From Bacteroidia bacterium (GTDB lineage: Bacteria > Bacteroidota > Bacteroidia > Bacteroidales > Azobacteroidaceae), in the NCBI GenBank assembly GCA_026000155.1, contig BNYG01000043.1, positions 1 to 16,119 of the forward strand: a DNA stretch of 16,119 nt, given 5' to 3'. The notes below the pieces were generated by a model. The model had not been told where the DNA came from. It was given only the letters and a program-made list of their open reading frames with translations, and made no database searches. Shown piece after piece: positions 6,403 to 15,600 of the stretch (within the stretch, counting starts at the first letter, position 1; the number at the start of each line of letters is the position of its first letter). A program made the position numbers and the translations under genes.

Positions 6403-7440
6403 ATGGCTAAAGATTTAAGTTTTAATGAAATAAAAGGGAATATCCAGCTGAAGAAATTCATGCCGGTCTATCTTTTCCAGGGGGAAGAAAGTTATTATAT
6501 CGACCAACTGACCGATTTATTGATTGCATCGGTGTTGGACGAACCGGACAGGGATTTTAACCAAACCATTGTGTACGGATTGGAAACGAATGTGGCCACC
6601 ATCATTAACGCCTGCAAGCGATACCCGATGATGGCGGAACGGCAATTGGTAGTGGTGAAAGAAGCGCAGGGATTGAAAAATATCGATGAATTGGTGCATT
6701 ATGTCAAAAATCCCCTGTCTTCTACGGTGCTCGTTATCAATTATAAATACGGAAAATTGGACGGCCGGAAAAAATTGACCGGAGAAATTGCCAAAACAGG
6801 TATTGTCTTTGAATCGAAAAAACTCTACGAAAATAAAATTCCGGATTTCATTGTCGGTTATTTGCGGGGAAAAGACAGGAGTATCGACCTGCAAACGGCA
6901 CAGGTTCTGACCGATTATCTGGGAAATGATTTGAGCAAAATCACGAATGAATTGGATAAATTGTTGATTGCCCTGCCTGCCGGTCAGAAACGAATCACTC
7001 CCGAACAAATAGAACAGAACATAGGCATCAGCAAGGATTTCAATAATTATGAATTGCAAAAAGCCATTGCTACCGGCGATGTATTGAAAGCCAATCGCAT
7101 TGCCCGGTATTTTGAAGAGAATCAAAAAAATAATCCTTTGATACTGACACTCAACGTGTTATTCGGATTTTTCACTAATCTGATGATTTGCCAGTTTGAA
7201 AAAGACCAATCCCGGGGACACCTGATGGAAGTGCTTGGTTTCAAGTGGGATTTTCAAATCACCGATTATATGGAAGCGATGAGACGCTACAAACCGGTGA
7301 AGACCATGAACAATATCGCCCTTATCCGGGAATATGATGCCAAGGGGAAAGGCTTTGGGAACAGCTCTGTTCCCCCGGGCAAATTGTTAATCGAATTGCT
7401 TTATAAACTGATGCATGCTTACCAGGCAAACAACGGATAA
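6403..7440 (+). CDS. holA: DNA polymerase III subunit delta
   Basis: Delta is the clamp-loader subunit that opens the sliding clamp during replication. The 345-residue length equals the family norm (about 340). The N-terminal part has the typical [20 protein letters not shown] start (here [15 protein letters not shown], 21-35), followed by a degenerate AAA+ fold without Walker motifs, as expected for delta: [38 protein letters not shown], and the [19 protein letters not shown] helix pair. The C-terminal collar helices include [18 protein letters not shown] and [17 protein letters not shown]. The start ATG is 3 nt after the AMP nucleosidase stop, so translation is probably coupled. Its last 22 nt overlap the 3' end of the converging glyA. 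Confidence 0.93.
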   Translation: MAKDLSFNEIKGNIQLKKFMPVYLFQGEESYYIDQLTDLLIASVLDEPDRDFNQTIVYGLETNVATIINACKRYPMMAERQLVVVKEAQGLKNIDELVHYVKNPLSSTVLVINYKYGKLDGRKKLTGEIAKTGIVFESKKLYENKIPDFIVGYLRGKDRSIDLQTAQVLTDYLGNDLSKITNELDKLLIALPAGQKRITPEQIEQNIGISKDFNNYELQKAIATGDVLKANRIARYFEENQKNNPLILTLNVLFGFFTNLMICQFEKDQSRGHLMEVLGFKWDFQITDYMEAMRRYKPVKTMNNIALIREYDAKGKGFGNSSVPPGKLLIELLYKLMHAYQANNG

Positions 7441-8699
7441 TTTGTCATAATCGCATTCACTTTTCCGGCAACGGATTTAATCACGGCATCGTTCTCGACA
7501 TTGGAAAGAACCGTGTCGATCAAATCGACAATATCGGCCATTAAAGGTTCCGTAGCGCCACGAGTGGTGATAGCGGGTGTTCCGAAGCGCAATCCGGAAG
7601 TTAAGAACGGCGACCGGCTGTCGAAAGGAACCATATTTTTGTTGGCGGTGATATCGGCTTTTACCAAAGCTAATTCCGCTTGTTTTCCGGTCAATTCCGG
7701 GAATTTGGAACGCAAATCTACCAGCATCAGGTGATTGTCCGTTCCGCCGGAAACGATTTTGTAACCTTTGTCTGTCAATGCCTGAGCCATGGCAACTGCA
7801 TTTTTCTTGACTTGGGTCTGATAGGTAATGTATTCCGGCTGCAAAGCTTCGTTGAAAGCCACGGCTTTAGCAGCAATGATGTGTTCCAGCGGACCGCCCT
7901 GTACTCCGGGGAATACGGCTGAATCCAAAAGAGCGGACATCCTTTTGATTTCCCCTTTGGGAGTCGTTTTTCCCCAGGGATTTTCGAAATCTTTGCCGAT
8001 AAGAATCACCCCTCCGCGCGGACCGCGTAAGGTTTTGTGCGTAGTAGAAGTCACAATGTGTGCATATTGAACCGGGTTTTTCAACAATCCGGCCGCAATC
8101 AATCCGGCGGGATGAGCCATATCGACCATGAAAATAGCGCCGATCGTATCGGCAATCTGGCGGATGCGGGCGTAATCCCATTCGCGGGAATAGGCGGAAG
8201 CGCCGGCGATAATCAATTTCGGATGTTCCCGGACGGCAACGGCTTGCAGTTGTTCATAATCCACCAAACCGGTCAATTCCTGCACGTTGTACTCCAAGGC
8301 TTTATAATTCAATCCGGAAAAATTGACAGGCGAACCGTGACTGAGATGACCGCCATGCGACAGATTTAATCCCAAAAATTTATCACCCGGCTTCAAACAA
8401 GCCATAAAGACAGCCATATTAGCCTGTGCGCCCGAATGCGGTTGAACATTCACCCATTCTGCTTTGAACAACTGTTTCAGACGGTCAATAGCGGTTTGTT
8501 CCACTTCGTCCACTACCTGGCAACCGCCATAATACCTTTTACCCGGATAACCTTCGGCGTATTTATTGGTTAATACGGAGCCGGCGGCTTGCATCACTTC
8601 ATCACTCACAAAATTCTCCGAAGCTATCAACTCGATACCGGATTTTTGCCGGTTGTATTCTTTGTTGATAAGGCTGAAAATTAAATCATCTCGTTTCAT
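7419..8699 (-). CDS. glyA: serine hydroxymethyltransferase
   Basis: A pyridoxal-phosphate enzyme that converts serine and tetrahydrofolate to glycine and methylene-tetrahydrofolate, the main source of one-carbon units for purine, thymidine and methionine synthesis. The 426-residue length is standard. Visible landmarks: IELIASENF (22-30), [16 protein letters not shown] (45-60), [11 protein letters not shown] (84-94), [10 protein letters not shown] (191-200, cofactor-contacting Asp and His), [14 protein letters not shown] (217-230, with K222 as the Schiff-base lysine), and the [19 protein letters not shown] region near the end. It is the last gene of the minus-strand run, 18 nt after the stop of the small barrel gene, and overlaps holA by 22 bp at the 3' end. 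The order with pyrBI suggests a nucleotide-synthesis theme. Confidence 0.97.
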   Translation of the reverse strand: MKRDDLIFSLINKEYNRQKSGIELIASENFVSDEVMQAAGSVLTNKYAEGYPGKRYYGGCQVVDEVEQTAIDRLKQLFKAEWVNVQPHSGAQANMAVFMACLKPGDKFLGLNLSHGGHLSHGSPVNFSGLNYKALEYNVQELTGLVDYEQLQAVAVREHPKLIIAGASAYSREWDYARIRQIADTIGAIFMVDMAHPAGLIAAGLLKNPVQYAHIVTSTTHKTLRGPRGGVILIGKDFENPWGKTTPKGEIKRMSALLDSAVFPGVQGGPLEHIIAAKAVAFNEALQPEYITYQTQVKKNAVAMAQALTDKGYKIVSGGTDNHLMLVDLRSKFPELTGKQAELALVKADITANKNMVPFDSRSPFLTSGLRFGTPAITTRGATEPLMADIVDLIDTVLSNVENDAVIKSVAGKVNAIMTNYPLFAW

Positions 8700-8717
8700 T
8701 ATATTATATTAATTAGT

Positions 8718-9428
8718 TTAAAACATGAATCCACAGGCAAAGCTGATAATATTCTCACTTTTGCGAACATATATTCCGGCGAACTCTTCCGGGCAATCCG
8801 CAATGTCGTCAAAGCGGATATCAGTATGGAACAGACTCATTTCGTATCTTACATCAAAATGAATATAGGATATATTGGTTGTAAATCCGACCACTCCGTA
8901 GGTGTTATAGCGACCCCTCCGATCATGGAAATCAAAATCAGAATTACTGTAATGCGAATCGAATTTGTACCGGAACGAAGCTCCCGCAATCACATTGAAG
9001 ACAAAAGGTACTGTTTTCGTTATATTGTAGCCCGCTAATGCATTCACATTGGCTGTTTCAATTTTAAGGGAAAGGTCGGTAAGCTTTGGATCCGGTACTT
9101 CTGTAGGAGCCATAAAAAGTTCTTTGCTTATCCGGCTCCATCCAAATTCCGGTTGAATAAAAACCCTGTCCAAGTTCACCCGGAAAAAAGTATAGAGACC
9201 AAAACCGGAATTATTTTTATACGATTCGTTCATTAATTGATTTTCTCCTACAAAAACGTCGGATTGAGTGATGGCGGTAGCATTCAAAGTCATTTTGAAT
9301 CCCCAATTGAAAACCCGGTAATTGTAATTCTGATAAGGTTGTCCATAAACCGGCTGTTCCATTAACGATAAGATGCTTATCAATGATAGAAGTCCCCAAA
9401 CATACAGATGATTCCTTTTTTTTATCAT
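8718..9428 (-). CDS. small outer-membrane beta-barrel protein (PorT-like family)
   Basis: A 236-residue protein with a signal peptide at about 1-29 (KKR start, LLSLISILSL core, cleavage near VYG/QP). The mature part alternates strands such as WGFKMTLNATAI, GFGLYTFFRVNL, VFIQPEFGWSRI, TANVNALAGYNI, PFVFNVIAGASFRYKF, TYGVVGFTTNIS and IHFDVRYEMSLF, ending in ISFACGFMF with a terminal Phe. This is the layout of the 8-10-strand 'outer membrane beta-barrel' / PorT-like family. Whether it is a true type IX secretion PorT is not settled. The ATG at 9428 overlaps the upstream flavin reductase stop in an ATGA junction, indicating translational coupling. Confidence 0.8.
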   Translation of the reverse strand: MIKKRNHLYVWGLLSLISILSLMEQPVYGQPYQNYNYRVFNWGFKMTLNATAITQSDVFVGENQLMNESYKNNSGFGLYTFFRVNLDRVFIQPEFGWSRISKELFMAPTEVPDPKLTDLSLKIETANVNALAGYNITKTVPFVFNVIAGASFRYKFDSHYSNSDFDFHDRRGRYNTYGVVGFTTNISYIHFDVRYEMSLFHTDIRFDDIADCPEEFAGIYVRKSENIISFACGFMF

Positions 9429-10000
9429 TTCTTGTTCTTTTTCTTTTGAACACTCCAGCCGAATTTGCCGATCATTTCGGCCAAACCATAATATTTTCCA
9501 TGGGAAAAAGCCAATAAACGCGCTTTTTCCATATCGAACGTACCAGTCACCGGATGGATATATTGGTCGTCGGCCAAAATATTAACCACTTCGGCGATAA
9601 ACATATCATGCGTTCCCAAAGGAACGATTTCTTTTACCCGGCATTCGATGCACAAAGGCGATTCCTCGATGTAAGGCGCTTTCACTACCTGCGATTTACC
9701 GGGCGTAAGCTTCATTTCCTTGAATTTGTTAAAATCTTTTCCCGATCGTACGCCGCACCAATCCGTGGCATACGCCAATTTTTCCGTAGTAAGATTAATC
9801 ACAAACTCCCTGTTTTTTTGGAGAATAGGGTAAGAATACCGTTCCGGACGAACGGAAATATAACACAAGGCCGGGTCGGAACAAATCGTTCCTGTCCACG
9901 CCACGGTCAGGATGTTATACTCACTTTCATCGTTTCCAACTGTCACCATGACTGCCGGAACAGGATAAATCAATGTTCCCGGTTTCCAATTTTGCTTCAT
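9425..10000 (-). CDS. flavin reductase-like / FMN-binding split-barrel protein
   Basis: A 191-residue cytoplasmic protein of the flavin reductase-like family, which binds FMN and passes electrons from NAD(P)H. The start is the ATG at 10000: it gives the family start [20 protein letters not shown] and forms an ATGA overlap with the pyrI stop; an upstream GTG at 10048 would add residues that overlap pyrI. Family landmarks are [18 protein letters not shown] (about 30-47, FMN-side loop), [25 protein letters not shown], and the [10 protein letters not shown] and HDMFIAEVV strands. The partner enzyme or physiological substrate is unknown. It ends with a lysine-rich tail (SVQKKKNKK). The downstream barrel gene starts in its stop codon. 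Confidence 0.9.
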   Translation of the reverse strand: MKQNWKPGTLIYPVPAVMVTVGNDESEYNILTVAWTGTICSDPALCYISVRPERYSYPILQKNREFVINLTTEKLAYATDWCGVRSGKDFNKFKEMKLTPGKSQVVKAPYIEESPLCIECRVKEIVPLGTHDMFIAEVVNILADDQYIHPVTGTFDMEKARLLAFSHGKYYGLAEMIGKFGWSVQKKKNKK

Positions 10001-10458
10001 ACCAATACAATATCTTCTTTTTTCGTTTTCATTTCGCAATAATGACATTGCAAAGTGACCTTTTCTTTGTCGATGACTTTAACAAGCGTTTTCATCGGTT
10101 CGTTATTCGTGATGCATTTAGGATTATTACACTTAACGATGCTTAAAAGTTCATCGGGAAGGTAAACTAATTTCTTTTCCACCACTTCGTAATCGCGGAT
10201 AATATTCAGTTTGACGGAAGGCGCAATCAACGAAATCCGGTTGATTTCATCCTGTTCAAAAAATTTATCTGCAATTTTCAAGATGCCTTTCTTCCCCATT
10301 TTTTTACTGTCCAAGCCGTATCCGATCGTGACCGGTGTTTTTAAGTGTTCAATTCCCAAGAGGGAAACCACTTTGAACAATTGTTCGGTGGGTATATGGT
10401 CGATTACCGTTCCGTTTTTGAGTGCGGCTACCTGAAGTTCTCTCTTATTATGTTCCAT
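9997..10458 (-). CDS. pyrI: aspartate carbamoyltransferase regulatory chain
   Basis: The regulatory chain of aspartate carbamoyltransferase; it binds nucleotide effectors at its N-terminal part and joins the catalytic trimers through a zinc domain. The 153-residue length matches E. coli. Zinc ligands are all present: C110 and C115 (KCNNPKC), C138 and C141 (QCHYCE), with the same spacing as the E. coli C109/C114/C138/C141 set. The N-terminal nucleotide-binding segment includes NGTVIDHIP (15-23) and VTIGYGLDS. The gene starts 1 nt after the pyrB stop, and its stop overlaps the flavin reductase start. Feedback control of pyrimidine synthesis can be expected but the exact effector response in this organism is not visible. 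Confidence 0.97.
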   Translation of the reverse strand: MEHNKRELQVAALKNGTVIDHIPTEQLFKVVSLLGIEHLKTPVTIGYGLDSKKMGKKGILKIADKFFEQDEINRISLIAPSVKLNIIRDYEVVEKKLVYLPDELLSIVKCNNPKCITNNEPMKTLVKVIDKEKVTLQCHYCEMKTKKEDIVLV

Positions 10459-10459
10459 T

Positions 10460-11371
10460 TTAATTGGGGTTTAAAACACTACTAATAATCGCTTCCCGGG
10501 CAAACACACCGTTGCGGGCTTGTTCAAAATAATACGCTTTGGGATTGTCGTCCACATCTTGTGCTATTTCATTGACACGGGGCAACGGATGTAGAATCCG
10601 GAGATTCTCTTTGCTGTTGTCCAACATTTTGTTAGTCAGCACATACACATTTTTTACCTTTTCGTATTCCATCAGGTCGGTAAACCGTTCCCTTTGTACG
10701 CGAGTCATATACAGGATATCCGATTGATTGATTACCTCCGGTGAAAAATCCGTATGTTCGGAATAGCGGATACCGTGTTCGTCCAAAAACTGCTTGTAAA
10801 TATCGGGCAAGCGCAATTCTTCGGGCGCTACGAAACAAAAAGTCGGGTTGAAATGCGACATTCCGGTCAGAAGCGAATGGACGGTACGTCCGTATTTCAA
10901 ATCCCCCACCATGGTAATCTTCAGGTTATTCAATGTCCCTTGCGTTTTGTAAATGGAATAAATGTCCAGCATCGTTTGCGAAGGATGTTGATTGGCTCCG
11001 TCGCCGGCATTGATAACCGGAATATCCGTTATTTCGCTGGCATACCGGGCGGCGCCTTCCAAATGATGGCGCATGATAATCACATCCGCATAATTACTGA
11101 CCATTTTAATGGTATCTTTCAGCGTTTCTCCCTTGGAAGAACTGGTTGTTGAGGCATCGCTAAACCCGATTACCCGTCCGCCCAAACGGTTGACCGCCGT
11201 TTCAAAACTCAGGCGGGTGCGGGTTGACGGCTCAAAAAAAAGGGTGGCGCAAACCTTCCCTTCCAATAATTTTTGATTTGGATGCTGTTCAAAGAATTCA
11301 GCTTTTTGAATCAAATGAAGAATGTCTTCTTTGGAACAATCGGCGATCGATACAAAACTTTTCTTTTTCAT
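10460..11371 (-). CDS. pyrB: aspartate carbamoyltransferase catalytic chain
   Basis: This enzyme joins carbamoyl phosphate and aspartate to give carbamoyl-aspartate, the committed step of pyrimidine synthesis. The 303 residues include the carbamoyl-phosphate loop [13 protein letters not shown] (45-57), the SSSKGET loop (77-83, the 80s loop with its Lys), HPSQT (129-133), [14 protein letters not shown] (154-167), MTRVQRERF (222-230, aspartate side) and HPLPR (261-265). All the residues expected for catalysis are present. It starts 4 nt after the stop of the frameshifted exported protein and runs directly into pyrI, matching the usual pyrBI arrangement. No attenuator-like leader is seen between the upstream gene and pyrB, so regulation probably acts through the promoter of the whole run near 12671. 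Confidence 0.97.
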   Translation of the reverse strand: MKKKSFVSIADCSKEDILHLIQKAEFFEQHPNQKLLEGKVCATLFFEPSTRTRLSFETAVNRLGGRVIGFSDASTTSSSKGETLKDTIKMVSNYADVIIMRHHLEGAARYASEITDIPVINAGDGANQHPSQTMLDIYSIYKTQGTLNNLKITMVGDLKYGRTVHSLLTGMSHFNPTFCFVAPEELRLPDIYKQFLDEHGIRYSEHTDFSPEVINQSDILYMTRVQRERFTDLMEYEKVKNVYVLTNKMLDNSKENLRILHPLPRVNEIAQDVDDNPKAYYFEQARNGVFAREAIISSVLNPN

Positions 11372-11375
11372 ATAT

Positions 11376-12634
11376 TCAATAATCCGTTTTTTTCAATTTT
11401 CCGACAGCCGATTCCAAGGATTCGGTCGGTTCAATAATGTTGTAAGCGCCCCAGAAATTGCTGTCGTAATACACCATCGCTTCATCGCTTAACGATTTCT
11501 GTTGCGAAAAAGCCTGCTTACCGGAAATTTTGGATACATTATCGTCTCTCCGGTCGGTAATAACCATTTCACTGATAACCGAATAAGGAGTATAAAAGAA
11601 TTTCCGTTTCCAATCGCATTTGAAACGAACTTCATTCCGGATATAATTCAGGTAACTTTTATCTCCCTGTTGTTTATACGTTACGATATACGATACTTCT
11701 TCCGGCGTAAACCGCAGTCCGGACGGTTTATTTTTTAAGATTACTTCCGTCACTTTCTGTTTATCCCGCATTTCCATTGTAAATTCAATCCGGGTAAATG
11801 AAAGCGTTTCCCGGTCAATGTAAAGCGTTCCGGAAAAAAGAGGGTAGGGCGCAATGACTTGCGGTTGAAAATTCACCACGTATTGCAGGCGGTCGTTAAT
11901 GGACGTAATTTCTCCCATTTTATAGGCATAATAATGCAGGAATTCCGTATCCAACAGAATATCCGGATTTTTCACTGCATCGATATAAATCGCCTGATTC
12001 GGACCTCCGAGCAATTTGACGGCCAGCGTATCTTTTTTATTGGGACTTAACAACTGCCGTCCTTTCAAAATCTGTACCCGGTCGCCTGTAACAAATTTTT
12101 TATAAGGAGATTTATAGACTTCCATCACCGCTTCGGAAACTGTAATGTATTTTTTCCGTTTTTGAATCGTTTCCCGGTAAAAGCGGTCAATAAATTAGGT
12201 GACTCCGGATAGTTTTTTTCAATTTTCTGAATAGCCGCTGCCACCAAATCAACAGGATCTTTCCAACTCACTACTTCAATCTCCTGTAATTCAATGGAGC
12301 GGGGTGAAAGGAAAAATGTTTGTCCGGACAAATTCGTCTTGCTGACGGTATATTTGGCATTGTAATATCCGATAGAAGACAATTCGATTTCATGTACATC
12401 CAAATCATTGCTGATTTTCAAGGTAAATTCGCCGTTTTCGTTGGTAATTGTACCGATGTTGGTTCCTACCGCAGAAACATTCACATACTCAATACTCTTT
12501 TTGTTCTTTGAATTTTTCACTACGCCTCCAATGGTGAAGAAACCGTCCTCACTTTGAGCCTGTAGGTTAGGAATGAAAAAGATCAATACAAGAAGAAGTA
12601 ATCCCATTTTTACTTTTTTCAATTGATTTTTCAT
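11376..12634 (-). pseudogene. CarboxypepD_reg-like exported protein, split by a one-base frameshift
   Basis: Two reading pieces join into one protein. The first (ATG 12634 to the TGA at 12125) has a signal peptide (residues 1-27, cleaved near LQAQ/SED) and a CarboxypepD_reg-like Ig-fold domain (about 34-112: GVVKN, then VNVSAVGTNIGTITNENGEF and FFLSPRSIELQEIEVV). After LLTAF the frame is lost. Adding one base to the four-base A run at 12179-12182 restores FYRETIQKRKKYITVSEAV, which runs into the second piece (12128 to 11376) and gives a 419-residue protein; the span is 1259 nt, one short of a multiple of three. The second piece is beta-rich, with VTGDRVQILKGRQL and LYIDRETLSFTRIE, as in Bacteroidota proteins of this type. 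It heads the pyrB operon. The frameshift may be real or an assembly error; the role of the protein is not known. Confidence 0.8.
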
Positions 12635-12641
12635 ATATTTG
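12634..12641 (+). promoter_or_regulatory. -7 element (TATATTTG) for the helicase-nuclease
   Basis: TATATTTG fits TAnnTTTG exactly and lies 51 nt before the ATG at 12693. No good -33 element is seen 19-21 nt upstream. It sits at the start codon of the divergent gene and faces the minus-strand element at 12664-12671. Confidence 0.35.
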
Positions 12642-12663
12642 TATTTGTGATTGAATTTGCTTT

Positions 12664-12671
12664 CAAAGGTA
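12664..12671 (-). promoter_or_regulatory. -7 element (TACCTTTG) for the pyr run
   Basis: On the minus strand TACCTTTG matches TAnnTTTG. A TTTG exists at 12700-12697, but at 25 nt it is farther than the usual 19-21. A start near 12657 would leave a leader of about 20 nt before the ATG at 12634. This would be the promoter for the whole minus-strand run down to glyA. Confidence 0.4.
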
Positions 12672-12692
12672 AGGAAAATATTCGAAATAAAT

Positions 12693-15600
12693 ATGTCAAA
12701 AATAAAAATATATAAAGCTTCCGCCGGTTCGGGTAAAACCTACACGCTGGCATTGGAATATATCCGGGAATTGTTGGTTTCTCACTCGAGCAAAACCTTC
12801 CGGCACATTCTGGCGGTTACGTTTACCAAAGATGCCACCGGCGAAATGAAAGACCGGATTTTAGCCGAATTGTACGGTTTGACTTTTCGTACCGAAGATT
12901 CCGAAGGATTCATGGATTCCATGATGGAAAATTTAGAAAGCGACGGTTATGTTATATCTCCACAGTTGATACAGGAACAAGCGGGACAAGCCTTACAAGC
13001 TATTTTGCACGATTACAGCCGCTTGAATATCACCACTATCGACAGTTTTTTCCAGAAAGTACTCCGCAATCTGGCGCGTGAATTGGGAAAAGGTTCCAAA
13101 TTCAATCTGGAAATGAACACCCATAAAGTATTGCAGGAGGCTGTGCATGCAACGATAGAAAAAGCCAATCAGAATAAGCAATTGCTGCAATGGCTGACGA
13201 CTTATATTGAGCATAAAATGGATGATGAACGCAACTGGCGGATTGAACAGGATATTTTTGAGTTCAGCCAATGTATTTATGCCGAATTTTTTCAAGAACA
13301 TGAAAAAACATTGCGCCGGCAATTGAGCGAAAATCCCAAACTGTTTTCCGAACTCAATAAACAACAGCACAGCATCCAAAACGATTGCAAAGCGGTTTTC
13401 AAGAAAATCATGGAGCGGATGAATGCCGTTTTAGACAGTTCTCAATTGGGTTTGGAAGATTTCGGGAACAGTAAACACGGTATTTTGTTTATCACGAAAT
13501 TAGGCAACGGCGATACGGCGGCCACTCAAGGTTCGTATGTGGGCAAATGTCGTGATGACGCCGCGTTTTGGGGAAAAGCCAAGCATAGCCGGAAAGCCGA
13601 AATGGTGGATTTAGCCGGTTCGACGTTCATTCCCTTGTTGAATGAGGCCATCGAAACCTTGTCCGTTTACCATACTTCCCGGATGATTACCGGCAATTTG
13701 CATCAATTGGGATTGATTTGGGATATTACTAAGGAAATTACCACGCAAAATGCGGAGAACAACCGGTTTATGTTGTCCGATACCGCCATGTTTCTGAATG
13801 AAATGATTGACGATTCGGATGCGCCGTTTATTTACGAAAAATTAGGATCGGACATTCATCACGTGATGATTGACGAGTTTCAAGATACTTCCCGCTTGCA
13901 ATGGAAAAATTTCAAGGCATTGCTGTCCAATATTTTAGCCAATGACGATTTCAGTTTGATTGTCGGTGATGTCAAACAATCCATTTACCGCTGGCGGAAT
14001 GGCGATTGGCGGATATTGAACCAGATCGGAGATGAATTGCAGGCAACAGTGAAATCTTTGGAATACAATTACCGGAGCGAAAAAGTGGTTGTTGATTTTA
14101 ACAATGCCTTTTTTACTTCCGCAGCGGAAAACTTGACCGAGTTATACGGCATCAAATTTGGAGAGAAGTCGCAATCGCCTTTCGTTTCTACTTATGATGC
14201 AAAAGATGTGCAACAGAAAACGAAAAAAAAGACGGCCTCCGGCTATGTTTCCATCCAATTTATTCCGGATAAAAAAGACGATGTACCCTATTCGCAATTG
14301 ATGCCCGAAGCGGTTTTCAAACAATTGCAAAAACTCCGGGAAGCCGGAGTCCCCGCCAACGATATTTGCATCCTGACCCGGACAAATAAAGACATTATTG
14401 TGCTTGCCGATTATTTGGCTTCGCTCAAAAGCGACCATCCGGAAATGGCGAAACAATACTATTTGAGTATGGTTTCCGACGAAGCTTTTCAACTCAAATC
14501 TTCACTTTCCGTCAAAATCATCATTGAAGCGTTGAAAGTGATTTCCGACCCGGAAAATGTTGTCAATCAAGCACAATTGGATTATCTTTTGGGGGTGCAC
14601 GGTGCACGGTGCACGGTACACGACGCATGGTATAGGGGGTTTCGCCTTTTGCCGCTCTTTGAGCTTGTCAGTTATCTGTACCGTTTTTTTGATTTGGAAC
14701 AAATAGAAGGGCAATCGGCTTATCTGTTTGCTTTTTACGACTATATCGCCAAATATTTAAATGATAAACCGGGTGATTTACCTAATTTTTTACAGTATTG
14801 GGAAGAGGAATTAAAATACAAAGCCATTCCCACCGGTTCGGGTGTGTCGGGCATCCGGGCAATGACTATTCACAAATCCAAAGGATTGCAGTTTCCAACA
14901 GTGATTATACCGTATTGTGATTGGAATATCAACCCGAAAGCGAATAACACTACGGTATGGTGCGGCCCGAAAGAAGGTTGGTATGAGGTAGCCTTGTTGC
15001 CGGTAGCCTATAGCAGCACGATGTCCGAAACGGTTTTTGCACCGGAATATGAGGACGAAACGTCCCAATCGTGGATGGACAACCTGAATGTCCTGTATGT
15101 AGGATTTACCCGCGCAGAACAAAACCTGATTTTATTGGCAAAAAATAAAAAGACCTTGGAAGTCATAGACCAGATAACCACCGTTTCGGATTTATTACAA
15201 TTGTCTGTCACAGAATTGGATGGCAGATGGAATGAAGAAGAAAAGCAGTTTGAAACCGGTAAATTGATCGTAGGGGCGGGGTCTGCCCGCCCAACTGCGG
15301 CCGCCCAAGAGCAAAAATCGGATAACCCGTTGAAGCAAACGCCGCCACCACGCGAAATCACGTTTGTATCCAAAGAATTTCAACCGGAAAAATCAATTTT
15401 CAAGCAATCCAACCAATCCAGGGAATTTGTAGCTCCACCGCGGGAAGACGGACGACTTTACGGTAATATCATGCACAATCTGTTTGAACAAATCACCCGT
15501 TTCGATACGATTGAAAAAGCCATTGACAACCTGATTATCCAAGGCTTGCTTCAACCGGATGAAAAAGAAAAGTATGCGGAAAAAATCCGGTCAGCCATTC

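Noticed and set aside
6517..7125. Long minus-strand open frame opposite holA (202 aa)
   Set aside because: Shadow of holA: Phe/Ile-rich composition from complemented Lys/Asn codons and no family similarity.
10001..10048. Longer flavin reductase from a GTG at 10048
   Set aside because: It would overlap pyrI by about 50 nt in another frame; ATG 10000 forms an ATGA junction with the pyrI stop and gives the family start.
12651..12692. Longer helicase from a TTG at 12651
   Set aside because: The leader is not like the family; ATG 12693 places the Walker A motif at the usual distance from the start.
14595..14622. CRISPR-like or transcription-factor repeat array
   Set aside because: Units are 7 nt with no spacers and are inside a coding frame; a short tandem repeat is the simpler reading.
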